Assembly: GCA_037179335.1 (NCBI GenBank)
Contig: JAKZHN010000024.1
Span: 62,001-126,000, forward strand
DNA length: 64,000 nt
Reading direction: 5' to 3'
From: Cyclaneusma minus
Lineage: Eukaryota > Ascomycota > Leotiomycetes > Marthamycetales > Marthamycetaceae
Shown one piece after another: positions 1 to 12,360 of the stretch. The translations under genes were made by a program, and so were the position numbers. How positions within the stretch are numbered: position 1 is the stretch's first letter; every line of letters starts with the position of its first letter. The notes beneath the pieces are model-generated. The model was not told where the DNA came from and ran no database searches. It saw only the letters and a program-made list of their open reading frames with translations.

Positions 1-872
1 CGTGTCCTCTTGCTTTCTCCGTACGGCCGTGGGAACTAAGATAACCACCGCCACGTACCAACGAGGACCATCGGGGACTGCCTCTGCGTCCCAAGCCCCC
101 GAATCCATTGGAGCGCTATTGCGTCAAACGCTGGAAGGCCCGGAGGATCGACCGTTGGTACGCATGTTCACGGAACCGAAACGTCCAGATCGCCTTGGCT
201 AGACTTCTGGAATAGGCACATGTACCAAGTGGTGCTACATGTAGCATGATGAAGCTTCTAGCTCGACTGTTGCTCGACTGGCCAATGGCTATGTGAGCGG
301 GGAGCCGAGTTACAGTTCTTCGGCATCAATTGCACCCGCTATCTTCAGTTACCGTACCTCTCCATATTGACATGCAGCGTGGGCCCCTCATGGTTATCGC
401 TACATGTACTAAATCTACTGCATAGTTCTGGACGACTCCTCGTCAAAATGACTGGACATCGCAATGGAGCCCCCACAGGTATTCGGTGAATCTTGTAAGT
501 CCAAGCAGCTTTGTCGCCAGTACACTTTCTTACGGTTCCCCGTCACCCCTTTCTCATCCGCGTCGTTATCTCAAACTTCTCTTTTTCTTCCAGAACACAC
601 GCTCCCAATAGCTCCAGACTCCACTTGATACTAGCTAGGTATCATTGAGTTAAGCAGCACAAAGTCTAAACTACGCCCCACCGCTGGCCCCTCCAGCTCC
701 GGCTATATAACAAGCTCTGTCCCTTCTTCCCCCTCGTGCGGGGGAACGGAGCATTGCATTTGAACCCTGTCAAGATTCCTTAACCTAGCCGTCCGAGAGG
801 TGCTGCCACAGGACTGACATACGACATTTCTCCACTTTCTCGCACCCATAAGTACCGAACCCATCCGCCATC
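1..872. other. Intergenic region upstream of the GFA-type gene
   Basis: No gene could be supported here. A 66-codon open frame touches the left edge, but it has no recognisable domain and could equally be chance or the end of a gene lying outside the window. The stretch holds a TACATGTA-type palindrome near 405-413 and pyrimidine-rich sequence before the next gene. Confidence 0.5.
704..710 (+). promoter_or_regulatory. TATA box of the GFA-type gene
   Basis: A clean TATATAA lies 163 bases before the start codon at 873, followed by a CT-rich stretch typical of fungal transcription starts. It is the only strong TATA box in this intergenic region and points towards the gene. Assignment is by position only. 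Confidence 0.5.
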
Positions 873-1702
873 ATGAAGCGAATGTCAGGCCTCTTTGGCA
901 AAAAACACAGGAAATCTTCTTCTGCCAGTACCGATTCGCGAAAACAGTCTGCTCCGAAGATATCTGAACCAACAAGCACTTCAACTGAGCAAGCAAGTAC
1001 TCCGACGGAGCCTGCAGCATCAGCCGCATCTACAACAGCAATCGCACCCACATCAATCGCACCTACATCAACGACTGAAGCACCGGCAGCCTCAACAGCA
1101 AGCGAAATGTCGGCTACGGATCACGGAAAGTGCCATTGCGGCCAGGTTGAGTGGGATGTCAAGTTGACTGACCGTTCTCACATTCTCTGGTAATGTCAAA
1201 CCCTGCATACTGCAGACATCAAGATAGCAGAGACACTAACAATGGACTGTCCAAAAGCCACTGCGACACTTGCAAAGTCCTCTCCGGCGGCACCTTCACC
1301 TGCAACCAGATCATCCCCCGCTCCGACATCAAAATCACCAAGGGCAAGCTCAACGACTACACCTACTACGGCGATTCCGGTAATTCCCCCTGTCTCCTAT
1401 CCCCCCTACCCCCTTACCCCCAACTTCGCAACACTCACAAGCTTACTCATCCCACCCGTCCTGGAATTGCGTACACTGACACACTGGATACAGGCAAAGC
1501 GGTGCACTGCTACTACTGCCCCAACTGCACCACGCACGTCTACCACCACCAGGAAGTCATGGGCCCCGATACCATCGTCGCCCGCACCATTGTTCTTGAA
1601 AACGGCAAGAGCATCCAGCCTGGTGCTGAGATCTACGGAAAGGCGAGGTTGCCTTGGGAGAAGGAGCTTGCGACGACTTTTGACACGCTGCCGCCCTCTT
1701 GA
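873..1702 (+). CDS. GFA/CENP-V-type zinc-binding protein with long disordered N-terminus
   Basis: Three exons, 873-1189, 1258-1379 and 1494-1702, join in frame to 215 residues. The first splice restores the family motif CHCDTC, which an unspliced reading destroys. Zinc ligands are visible in order: CHCG, CHCDTC, and the YYCPNC pair near the C-terminus, as in glutathione-dependent formaldehyde-activating (GFA) proteins. The first ~85 residues are Ser/Thr/Ala-rich and look disordered; they are absent from compact GFA proteins. Members of this fold bind zinc and some act on S-hydroxymethylglutathione, but most fungal members have no proven substrate, so no reaction is claimed. The intron branch site CACTAAC is visible in intron 1. 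Confidence 0.85.
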
Positions 1703-2187
1703 ATGGAGAGATTTCGAAGGGAGGAAGAGCTGGCATCACTTTTGACGCTAGCTGGAGGGACGCGCGGGTATCTTGGATTTCTTTTCTTGGAATAAAAGGG
1801 TGGGGGCTCCGCCGGGGCTCGGGATTGGACATGTGGAGATCTTGGACAGGTTGATTTGTATTTTAACAATGGGAACGCTCGTTTCATGTAATGAAAAATG
1901 AAGGATTATCACAAACACATGCTCCGTGTTGAGGACAGGAACATGAATTTGTGCAACCATGGTGCTTGCTTGGTGTGGTGGTTGCTTTCAATTAGATAAG
2001 TGGAATGTTCCATGAACTTGCCGCCTGCAAAATGCTCCTGCCCTAGAACCCTATTGCCCTTTCGAATGACACGAGTGTATGCTATGATGGCCCTCCTTTT
2101 TTGTACAACGCAAATCCTACAAAGCACATCCAGTTCGACCTCCAACATTCGGGACATCTCACTTTGCCCCATTTCCCGATTCATGTC

Positions 2188-3183
2188 TCATTTGACCTTC
2201 TTCGCCTCCTTCTTCACCTCCTTCTTCGCCTCCTTCTTCGCCTCCTTCTTCGCCTCCTTCCTCGCCTCCTTCCTCGCCACCTTCGCCTCCTTCTTCGCCG
2301 CCACCCTCTGCAACTCCCTCACCTTCCTAACCTCCCTCTCCGCCGCCGTCGTCCTCTTACCAATATTCCAACCCCAGCCTCTCAACACCTGAACAATCTT
2401 CGGCGTCACGGCTGCCGTCAACGGCACTCTCACAAAGATAAAAGATTTGTGGATTGCATAGGCGAGCGCTAGTTGCGTTGCTAGACTGGCTTCGGACTTG
2501 TTGGCTTCTCGCTCGGCATCCTCGATGTTCGAGGTTGCGATGTCGAGGTTTCGCGCTGTCTCTGGGTCTATGCCTTTCATTGCTGCGCGCCAGGAAGTGT
2601 AGGAGTCTTTGAGAGATTGGGGGATGAGAGCGGAGATGTGCGAGGTTACTATGTGCTCCCATTCACCTATATTTACGTAGAGATTGTTAGCTTTTGGCTG
2701 TCTTTGCTGGTATGAGGGGAGAATGGTGAGGGGAGGAGGGGCTGTTGTCTTACCGATTCTGTCAGTTCCTAGGGTCCGTACGAGCAAGTAGCAGAATGGG
2801 AAGTCCAGAGCAGAGAGCGCGAGGTAGACACCGAGTGCAGACCACCCGTATTCTCTGGATAGACGCTTCATCTTTCCGGACAGCGAGTTGTCTTCTTTGC
2901 CCGGGGGTGGTGGGCCAGAGCTGCCGGTTTGCTCGATGCGTCGCCATTTGGTGGAAGAGAATTTTCGGGTGAGGAGGCGGCGGAGGAGGGATTCTTTGGA
3001 TGATTGAGAGTTTGCTGTGCGGCTTGATGGGAGAGGTCGTCTTGGGGTGGACTGTCGTAGTGACGAGAGAGAGGATTGGGTGAAAGGAGTGGATGTGGTG
3101 AATTGTCGTTGGGGTGTGCGAGGAAAGGCAGATCTGCCGATGGCCCTCATGCCTCCCCTGGATATCGGTGCGGCTGGATTCAT
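2188..3183 (-). CDS. Mitochondrial DUF1279/FAM210-like membrane protein
   Basis: Read on the minus strand from the ATG at 3183. The frame stays open further upstream to 3264, but without an ATG. An intron at 2667-2753 (87 nt) has gtaag and tatag borders, is a multiple of three and contains no stop, so retention would add 29 residues; spliced length is 302 residues. The N-terminus is rich in Arg/Ser/Thr without acidic residues and ends in a QRQFTTST-like site, a typical mitochondrial presequence. The middle carries the DUF1279 core with a hydrophobic segment (YGWSALGVYLALSALDF). The C-terminus is a long Lys/Glu/Ala repeat, probably a charged single helix. The family includes yeast Nat2 and animal FAM210 proteins of the inner membrane; the molecular role here is not shown by the sequence. 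Confidence 0.8.
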   Translation of the reverse strand: MNPAAPISRGGMRAIGRSAFPRTPQRQFTTSTPFTQSSLSSLRQSTPRRPLPSSRTANSQSSKESLLRRLLTRKFSSTKWRRIEQTGSSGPPPPGKEDNSLSGKMKRLSREYGWSALGVYLALSALDFPFCYLLVRTLGTDRIGKTTAPPPLTILPSYQQRQPKANNLYVNIGEWEHIVTSHISALIPQSLKDSYTSWRAAMKGIDPETARNLDIATSNIEDAEREANKSEASLATQLALAYAIHKSFIFVRVPLTAAVTPKIVQVLRGWGWNIGKRTTAAEREVRKVRELQRVAAKKEAKVARKEARKEAKKEAKKEAKKEVKKEAKKVK

Positions 3184-3825
3184 CTTTGCTTTCTGCAGGT
3201 CGGAAATGTGAAAGTTGAGTTCAGCTTCGAGCGGAGTATGGACGGAGCTCAGCGGTTGCCGCAAAGGAGCTGTAGCTGACCCGCGAAAAGCTCTGGATGG
3301 AGAAGCGCCGGAGTTTGTCGATCTGGGTGACGGGAGGGGTCGTATCCAAGACCGAGAATTTAGTGTCTGATGTTAAGGGAGAAAAAGGAAAGACAGTCAG
3401 GTATGACGATCCCAGATATTTGATGCTATTTTGTTACGTAGCCTCGCTGCTTTTCAACATTTCAATTGGATGCACGGAGATATCGGAGGACCCTTAATCC
3501 GGGACAAGGCTGAACCAGGTTCTTCGGAACGTTCTATGTCCGTTCGAGACTTCAATATCATTGACGCAACGGCGCCAGTTAAGCCGACTATAAACGATTT
3601 GGATTTTTCCCTCCAAGTAAAGTTCACATTTAGGTTCTATTACAGCGGCTCGCCCTTGAAAGGGACCTCGCTCTCGATTTTCACCAACTTCCGCGCAACA
3701 CGATTACCATTTCCGCAAGTCACGTGAAACGAAGTGTGATATGTTGAAGGATCACAGACGAAGGAGGTGACCGAGGGTTGTAGTCCTCTATTTCAGTTTC
3801 AACAACTCGACTAGTAGCCAGAGCC

Positions 3826-6016
3826 ATGGCGGACTTCGACATAGCAGCCAATTTCATCCCTTCTCTCCACAAACCGGCCTCGCTTCTTCCTATTGCAAAA
3901 CACCAACAGAGTCTTCTCTACTTGATCGAGACTTTCCCTGTTATCATTGTCGTGGGCCAGACTGGCTCGGGCAAAACTACACAGATCCCGCAGTTCCTGG
4001 AACAGGCAGGATGGTGTGCAGACGGCAAAGTCATCGCGGTTACGCAGGCGAGTTGTTCATTTCCTTGAATTCATGCATTTCCCCAGAACCTCCTAGATCC
4101 CTGATATTTCTATTACTCCATGTGCATTGTTATTCCATTCCACATGGTCTTGATTTCTTTTACAATATTACCGGGGCGACAGCTAACATTCACTACAGCC
4201 TCGACGGGTAGCTGCAACCACAGTAGCAGTGCGAGTCGCAGAGGAGATGCGATGCGAAATTGGAAAAGAAGTTGGCTATTCAATACGATTTGAAGATGTG
4301 ACATCGGCAGCTACGCGCATCAAGTTCCTCACAGATGGCATGCTGCTGAGGGAAGCACTAGTGGATCCTCTCCTTTCCAGGTATTCAGTTATCATGGTCG
4401 ATGAGGCTCACGAGCGGTCATTGAGCTCAGATGTGCTTCTCGGGGTGCTGAAGAAAATCCGGAAACGTCGACCGGAATTGAGAATCGTTGTGTCAAGTGC
4501 CACCCTACAGGCTGAGGATTTCCTGAATTTCTTCGCTGAAGACGGGACAGACCAAAAAGGGGCTGACCAGTCTGATCAAGATGCTGCGAGAGGAAGCGTT
4601 GGTCGAATTATCAGCTTGGAAGGCAGGATGTTTCCAGTAGATATTCTCTACTCCGAGCAGCCCGTAGAAGACTATGTCGAAAAAGCCGTCCAAACAGTCT
4701 TCGACATCCACACCAAAGAGACCGAAGGCGATATCCTAGTATTCCTCACCGGCCGCGAAGAAATTGACACGGCCGTCCAAGCAATCTCAGAACGCTCCGC
4801 CCAGCTCCACCCTCGAGCCCAAAGCATAATGCCTCTCCCCCTATATGCCGGCCTCTCCACCGAACAACAAAACTATGTCTTTGAACCAGCCCCCGAAGAC
4901 ACCCGCAAAGTGATCCTCGCCACCAACATCGCCGAAGCCTCTATCACCATCGACGGAATCGTCTACGTAATCGACAGCGGCTTCGTCAAACTCCGCGCCT
5001 ACAACCCCACAACCGGCATCGAAACCCTCACAGCAACGCCGATATCCAAAGCTTCCGCAACCCAGCGCGCCGGCCGAGCAGGCCGCACCAAGCCCGGAAA
5101 ATGCTTCCGCCTATACCCCGAATCTGCCTACCAAACCCTGCCGGAAACCACTTGTCCTGAAATCCAACGCTCGAATCTCGCGCCTGTTATTTTGCAGCTA
5201 AAAGCTCTCGGTATCGACAACATCGCGAAGTTCGGTTTCCTAACTGCGCCACCGGCGGAATTGGTTGTGAGAGCACTGGAACTGCTGTATTCGTTGGGTG
5301 CACTCGATGATTACGCAAAACTCACCAAGCCAATGGGTGTGAGGATGGCTGAACTGGCTGTCGAGCCCATGATGGCCAAATGCCTACTCTCGGCGCCCCC
5401 TTTCAACTGCTTGAGCGAAATTCTCAGCATAGCTGCGATGGCTAGTTTGGGAGGGAATGTGTGGTTCCATCATGAGGGAGAGAAGAAAAGTATGGAAAGC
5501 GCGAGGAGGAAGTTTGCGGCTGAGGAGGGAGATCATTTGACGTTGTTGAATGTTTATACTGCTTTTGTTACGAAGGGACGCAAGGAGGCGAAATGGGCTA
5601 GGGAAAACTATCTCAACTACAAAGCTCTCACTCGTGCTGTCAGTGTCAGGGCGCAGCTGAAACGATACCTGGAGCGGTTTGGCATCCGTGTGGAGGAGAC
5701 GTTGTCAGCGAATGCGAATCTTCAGCCTGTGATGAAAGCAGGAGGGATGGATAAGGGGGAGCAGATCCGACGGTGCTTGACGACGGGGTTTTTTGCGCAC
5801 GCAGCGAAGATGCAGCCAGATGGGAGTTTTAGGAATGTGGCGGGGGGAACGGTGTTGCATGCACATCCGAGCTCGCTGATGTTTAATCGGAAGGCGGAAT
5901 GGGTGGTTTTTCACGAGGTGATGGAGGTGGGGAGTAAGACGTATATCAGGGATTTGTCGAAGATTGAGAGGGGGTGGTTGGTGGAGTATGCGCCGGAGTT
6001 TTATAGGGTGAGATAG
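3826..6016 (+). CDS. DEAH-box RNA helicase, DHX35-like
   Basis: Two exons (3826-4047 and 4199-6016) encode 679 residues, near the size of human DHX35. Motifs in order: GQTGSGKTT (residues 44-52), PRRVAA just after the splice, VDEAHERS (DEAH box), SSATL, FLTGREEI, NIAEASITIDG and QRAGRAGRT, followed by the winged-helix/ratchet and OB-fold regions of spliceosomal-type DEAH helicases. The protein lacks the long N-terminal extensions of Prp2, Prp16 and Prp22, so the DHX35 branch fits best. It should unwind RNA-RNA or RNA-protein complexes in the nucleus. The intron begins with GC (CAG|GCGAGT), because only that donor keeps the conserved VIAVTQ-PRRVAA junction; a branch site GCTAAC lies before the acceptor. 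Confidence 0.92.
4048..4198 (+). other. GC-AG intron of the DEAH helicase gene
   Basis: The donor is CAG|GCGAGT and the acceptor CACTACAG. The upstream GT near 4031 would delete conserved motif residues, and no other GT gives the right phase, so the non-canonical GC donor is the best reading. All other introns I could place in this window use GT. Confidence 0.85.
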
Positions 6017-8177
6017 CTGTGATGGCTGAGGTCGTTGTGATAGCTGAGTGAGTAGGGATGATGTCTGAGGGGGGTGGATGAGCAGGAACACCAGGTATCA
6101 TATCTAGGGGAAGGCGGGTGAGAAAGGGCGATATCTTGCTATGTGGTTTGTGTCTGCGTGTGAACTGGTTGAGTGAGGGATGTTTGTAGATGCAGAAGTA
6201 GGTGTGGGAGTAATTGGTACTGTCGAAAATGGTACTGGTGTAAGATTCGACGTAAATAATGAGATCGGGGATTAGGAATTGGGCTACATGTAGGACTTTC
6301 TTCATTCTTATTTCTTGTGTTGAGACTTGAGGGTTGAGATTGAGACTTGAGAGTTGAGACTGACTCCGGAGATAGGAATTGAGAGTCACCGTCCGCCGTC
6401 GTTTTCTCAAACTTTGCGAGACTGTCTGTTAATTATGTCAATGGGTTGGGGGCAGACTTGCCTTGACTGTTGTGATAAGTGATGAGAGTTGAGAGCTGAG
6501 GATTGAGGATTAACGATCAAGACTTCGAGAGTAAAGAGTTGTAACTTGTAACAATCCCACAGACTACGGAGAAGATCGCGACTCTCATGTAAATATGTCG
6601 AAGGCTTCGGGGGCAGTCCTGCTTACAGCTTCCATTGCTCCAATCTACCAAGATTGACTGATTTTGAAGACAGCGTTTACCCGATGTTTAGCAATACGGC
6701 CTCATCTGGGCATGATCTGGCAACGAAATACGAATGACGATTGGGAGATCCTATGCGATGCTTTGCTTAACCGTTGATCCTATGACCATGGGTGCTCCCT
6801 CAATTGCCCTGGTTGCTAGACGGTCAGACCCTTTATCCTTGACTTTATGAACGAGCTTATTATTGATTAAAAGCTAGTATTATTAAACATACTCAGCCTC
6901 AGCACAGAACGTATGTTGTTTATCCACTCCAACTTACATAAAGTCTAAGGTAGTTTTATGGCCTCTAGTCACAACTCTTGATTCGAGGCTCCAGATGCTG
7001 CATGTAGCAGAGTTAGCTGTGTGCATGTCAGCATAGGCTCATTCGCTCATCTCGGCGCCAGGCCTTGAGCGCCAGGGTCTGGTCGACGCCGCGACGGTCG
7101 GAAATCGCAATTACGCTTGGGGGCTCCTCCAATCACATCGACCAGCAACAAGGGGATCGACTTGACAGACAGAAGCCATCGGGACGCGGGGCGTTGAGGA
7201 GGTGCTCCATATGTGGTCAAGTGGATTGTGGTAAAGCATAAGCTTTCGATTCGTCCTCCAGTCGCCGGTCTTCTGCACGGCTATGTCTACTCCTAGAATA
7301 CGATGGCCCTGGCCTTGCCGGACCCCGGATCTCGGAATAGGAGCAGTCTGCAATAAACGCGCTGCTTATCGACGATACATGTAGACGGACCTATGTCTGG
7401 CCTGAGGGGATCGGCTTTGGCGCGGGAGATGAGCCTGGCCAGGTCAGCGACTCATGGCTAACTGCTCGTCTTGTTCCTGCGTCCTCGGGGATGCACCTGG
7501 CACCTGGCTCATGGGGGCCGGGGCGCGGCGACGGCGTGTCACTGGTGCACTCTATTTGAAGAAGATTGAAGTCGAACAGCCGCGCTAGGATTGACATTGG
7601 CAGAAACAGGGACAAACACGGCGCCCCTTTCGACCTGGCTTCACACAGTATGGGCTCAATTTCGCTAGTGGAGTGCATTGAGAAACACCCATCGCCTTAG
7701 GAGCCTGCAATTAATCCACGCCGCCCGCTTAGTCGCCCCTGAGGCAGCCGGCGCCAGCCAATTAGCGGCTGCGGCGGGTCTAGCCGGCGCCCGTCGCCAA
7801 AGAGCAGACCGCCCCGGCGCACCCCAAGGAATTCCAGATTGGTTTCCCTTCTCGTGCAGTTCCTTCAATCATCCTCCCACCGAAGGACAACGACAACGGC
7901 CAGGACGACTACCACCGCAGTCGTGCCCCGGCATTCCGCTCTTTTTGTCGCTTGTAGTGACTGCCACTCTTTTCCAAACCGCGAGCTCTGACTCTAGTCC
8001 TTCATTTCACCCAACAACACCGCCTCTTTCCCCGTCGTCTTCACTCCGAGCTTCACGAATTCAATCCTCCACGACCATTGTTGCGCCACTATTGATGTTG
8101 CCAAGGGAAAGGAAATAACGCGCTTCCAAACACACCTGAGCTCTCTTCGCCGAGACTTTGGCCGCTCCTCTCCAACC
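6017..8177. other. Long intergenic region, probable promoter and 5' leader
   Basis: No gene is supported in these 2.2 kb. Between about 6300 and 6540 there is a purine-skewed, imperfect repeat of GAGTTGAGA/GACTTGAGA units. From about 7400 the sequence becomes GC-rich, then pyrimidine-rich close to the start codon at 8178, consistent with a long 5' leader. A CCAAT pentamer is present near 7757. Confidence 0.5.
6300..6540. repeat. Imperfect GAGTTGAGA/GACTTGAG low-complexity repeat
   Basis: Short units such as TTGAGACTTGAG, GAGAGTTGAGA and GCTGAGGATTGAGG recur irregularly over about 240 bases downstream of the helicase gene. It looks like a decayed microsatellite with strong purine strand bias. 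It is interrupted around 6375-6480. Confidence 0.45.
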
Positions 8178-10529
8178 ATGGACTCCCGCCAGCCTTACAG
8201 CGACAAGGTCGCTGGGCTGATCAACAAAGCTCGAGATGCTGCGCCCGAGCCTCAGCCTGCGCCTGTCGAGGGCTTTGTTGGCTTCCAGCTCTCTGGCTCC
8301 CAGGTTGAAGTCCCATCGCCAGACCGTGTTGTGCTCGCCCGAGATTCTACCACATCTTCTGCCAGCTTCTGTAACGGCTCCGCCGACGAGTGCAATGAGA
8401 AGCCCGCCGAAGCAGGAAACGGAACGGCCATCCTCGTTGGTCTGTCCATTGTGTGAGTGTTGCGTGCTGTGTCATACCATCCTTTGCTGACCCAGAGTAG
8501 CATTCCGGCTGTTATCTTCATCGCCCTGTTTGTTTTCCTCCAGAGGCGCCACAACCGAAAGCAGAGAGAGGAGGAATTGAACGACAGACATGCGTCGATG
8601 GATTTCGGATTGGGAGATGTTCCAAAGAGATCTGGTCCCCCAAGCACGATGAACGGTTCAGATCTTGACATGATGGAGAAAGGCCCGTCGAGGCACGCCT
8701 ATCAGAAGTCGCTCGAGATTGACGTGGAGAGTCCTTACCTGCTGCCGCCTGAACTGCAAAACTCGCGGGAATCCCTCCACTCGCTCTCTCGATCCATCCA
8801 CCAGAACGAAGACCCATATCGACCAGTTGCGCAGTACACCGACGGCCAGTCTATTCGGTCGTTCTCGAAAAGCAGGTATGACGGAGATTCAATTCGTACC
8901 GGCTCAAGCGGTGCACCGTCGCGCATGGAAAACAGTTCAGAGCGTCTTATAACAAATGCTGCTAGAATGTCGCGATCCAACCCCCCCGTCGGCTTCCCCC
9001 CTCGTATGAACTCGATGCCAAAATCGGCTACCTCGACCGCGAGCCCTGTCGAAGCACCCACGCCAGTCCCACGAGTCAACAGCCCAGCGAATATTCTCGA
9101 CCGCTCGCCAAGCCCCGCTCTTCAAGAGCCCCTACCTTCGAACGTTACTCGCAAGCCTCTAGCAGTTGGACAGGGTCAACAATCTTCCTCCGGCGAGAAC
9201 GGCAATGGCTCTGGACAGACCCAAAACTACTTGGGTAACCTCAGCCATGAGCGCCAGCCCAGTGCAGCCCCTAAGATCGAGCTGCCCGCGATCCCTACAG
9301 CGAGAAAGCCACTTCCACCTGCCCTTGCTTTGCCCTCGAATCCCAATCCTCAACAACAAGAATCGCAAGGCCAGATTGTTGGCGATGACGACAGCGATTA
9401 CGGAGATGGATTCAAGGTCACCCCGCCGTCGCCCACGAAAGACGCAGAGAGAATCCGAGGACAGCGCTACTCGATGGATGTGCCGCCGGAGGAATTTGTC
9501 AAGGCAGGTCTCGGTGCACCTGGATTTGATGCGAAGCGTCTGTCTATGGGCTTCCGCCCATTGCCTCCGGATGCTGGCCATGAAACAGAAGACCCAGAGA
9601 CGCGAGCCAACCGTATCAGGTCTTTCTACAAGGAATACTTTGATGATTCGAAGCCAGCACCAGCGGGCCAGTACTACGAGGACTACGACCAAAACTACCT
9701 TGGAGATGCCGCTTATTACGACCCCAACTCCAACAACTTCGTTATGCCTTATGCTGAGCCCGTTACTCGCCGTGCCATGACCCCACCACCACGTGCTGGT
9801 CCTGGTCCTCGTTTCCCTGGCGGTCCAACGGGCGCTCCTCCACGCCATGGATCTATGGGTGGACCTAACGCCGGCCCTCGTGCTTATTCGTCGGCATCTC
9901 AGCGCCCGATGCCCGGCGGTGCCCCCAAGAAGCCCCTTCCTCCTCCAGAGGACCTGAGCTCGCTTCCCACCCCAGCCAAGCTGAGGGATGACTCCTTCGC
10001 CCTGATGAACTCGCTTCAATTCGCCCCCCCAACCTCCGTCAGAGATAGACAAGCAGGCCGATCGGATAGCCCGTTGGGCGCCCGTCGTCCATACAGCCCA
10101 GCCGTGCCTGCTTTCACTCCGCTCCAGAGTGCCTGGGATGAGCTGAACCCCATGCCAAGCCCGTAAGTTTTCCCTCGAATCCGCACTCGACGTATTTGTT
10201 TACTGACAATGAAACAGTCACTTGCTTCGCAAGTCGGGTACTTTCACAGCCCTTGACTTCGCACCTCCACGCAAGTTCAAGGACCCCGAGAATGCCAGTG
10301 ACGCCGGTAGTATTCGAAGCAACCGCAGCAATCTGTCTGCCGCACAGGTTGGCGCTATCCGCAATGGTGCTTACCGCGTGAGCCGACTTCCGACTTCGCA
10401 GGTCGCTACCAAGGATGACATGGCCTGTGAGTTTCTCCTGCCTCTGACCACATTGAGAAGTTGCTAACGATCATCCTAGCTCAATTGAAGCCTCAATGGG
10501 GCATGAGAGTGGGTGATGGTCTGCAATAA
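8178..10529 (+). CDS. Fungal single-pass membrane protein with long Pro/Ser-rich cytoplasmic tail
   Basis: Four exons (8178-8452, 8501-10162, 10218-10426, 10480-10529) encode 731 residues. The first intron (48 nt) splits the only membrane helix, GLSIV-IPAVIFIALFVFL, at about residues 86-104; it is followed by the basic stop RRHNRKQR. There is no clear cleavable signal peptide, so a type III (N-out) topology is possible. The remaining ~620 residues are Ser/Pro-rich and of low complexity, with several PxxP-like stretches that could bind SH3 domains. It resembles Skg6/Mid2-like fungal surface proteins in layout only. The final exon ends in KPQWGMRVGDGLQ. The function is unknown; a cell-wall or polarity role is a guess from architecture. 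Confidence 0.75.
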
Positions 10530-12360
10530 GATGGCTATGCCATCTACTTGCCTTCCTTCGCCTGTTTTTAATGTCTGAAAGACCAATCTCTCCAGCGAAA
10601 CGACTTGCAACGACTTGCAACTCTCTCTACTACAAGTACTGTCACTATCATTTGGCATGTTAGCGTCGCATTGTTTCATGTGTTGGATCGTATCAAAACA
10701 GGCCATGTTGTGGAAATTCCCGGCGTCATATGTCATCAAGTCCCTCAAAAACTCAACACCAAAATCCTTCGGACTGGCGTGGGCCTTTGCGTCAAATTCT
10801 CTTCGTTTGCACCATTGCATTTTCTGAGGACGGGAGTTCGATCTGATAGGAGGGTTGTGTGTGTGTCTTTCGGCGAGTATTGCGGGAGCCAGGAGTTGTG
10901 CGAGCGAGATCCTTCCTGTTAGGCCTGCACTGCACTGCATCGTACTGCACTGAAATCGTTCACTTTCATGTGCATAGAGAGCTGTCTGAGGCGTGCGATG
11001 GGATGCTTTTTACTTGGGGCTCGAGCAGAGGGGATCTCCTGTAAATAATGATGAGACTACTTGAACAACTATTTTCTGTGTGCTGCGGCGTGTGGATGTG
11101 ATTTCTGTGATGAAGCAGAAGGTGAACAGTGAAACAGCAAGCATGCCGTCAGGTTTCGACTTTCCCGTATTTGCCATGGGGTGCTGCTTTCACAAGATGC
11201 TGCCCTCCCTACAATGGCGTTTATAAGCTGCTTCGCAGCTCTTCACCTGACTGACACTGTTCCAAAGATCTTGCGATAGCGTTCTTTGCTGGCTGCTCTC
11301 TGCACGTGCCTGACTCTACTGAAAGACGACAACAGCCTTTTTCTTGGTGTCATGACAGTCACAACAGCTCTGTCTTTATCGGCAGCAGATTGGAATTTGG
11401 AAAATGTCCTTTGCGTGTCTTTGTTGTTCAACGTTTTCTCTCTCTCTTTTTTCTTTTTCTGAAAAGGGTCGGCGAAAAGTACCTGGTGAACAGTGCACAC
11501 AGAAGTTCAAGGGGGAATGATGCCCATAGGTTTCTCTCTAAGAACCACTGACTGTGGACTTTGTGAGATCGTGTTCACACCTCATGAATGCTTTTCAGCC
11601 TCTTCACAGAAGAAGGTTTAGTTAGGAGAGTGATGACATTTCGCAAATGAATGCTGTTTCATAAGATGCTGTTGTTCAAAAAATAATATTTCATGGGATT
11701 GATGCTATGTATGGGATGCTATTCGTGGAATACTGTTCACCGGGACAGTCCATAGGAGCTTTTCATATATGACTTTTGACCGCACCTGATGAGTATCATG
11801 AGATGTCGTTGATCTCACAAGATACTGTTGAGTGAGCCATTGTATCAGAGATTCCAGCATCCAAAGTCTCCGAGTAGTATAAAACCACCTACCTGCTTCC
11901 TCCTTGCCGTCTCATATCCAGCTTTTCCCAAAATCCCCAGATCAAATAAAGTCGTCTTGCCTCGGTCACCACTTATTGGTGTTGAGATTTTCGGACCCAT
12001 TATACACTCAAGACCTTTGAGATGATGGAATCTTTCCCTATATCTCCCATATTAGCAAGCCATCTCTTGGTAATTGTTCTCTTCAGTATTTTATAAGTTC
12101 TTCGAGTCTGCTTCGGACTTCCCGCGTAGTGCGAGAAGATGGTACTTTGCTTGTCCGGATCAGCCTGAGCTTGTGAAGTGTACCGGACGAAGGGATAGTG
12201 GAAGACTGAGGCCGTCGAATATGATGTCGCTATTCGCAACTTGCAGTCTTGGTGTGGACCTTCCATATACGCAAACCATCTCGCACCCATCTCTCTTCCC
12301 CACAAGTTCCTTTTCGCAGCCACTTGGCTGTTCAGTCCATTCTCTCGAGCTCGTTGCTCA
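10530..12360. other. Intergenic region with degenerate GATGCTGTT-like motifs
   Basis: No supported gene in 1.8 kb. Several short open frames exist on both strands, none with domain-like composition or consistent splice sites. Between about 11190 and 11830 a motif close to AAGATGCTGTT recurs six or more times in diverged form, suggesting an old, eroded repeat. The beginning is the 3' flank of the membrane-protein gene. Confidence 0.45.

Noticed and set aside
2..202. Open frame at the left edge
   Set aside because: No start context, no domain and no visible splice partner; could be chance or the end of an outside gene.
9159..10052. Long minus-strand frame of 297 codons opposite the membrane-protein gene
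   Set aside because: It is a shadow of the Pro/Ser-rich plus-strand gene, whose codon use is consistent; the reverse reading is Trp/Arg-rich and lacks domains.
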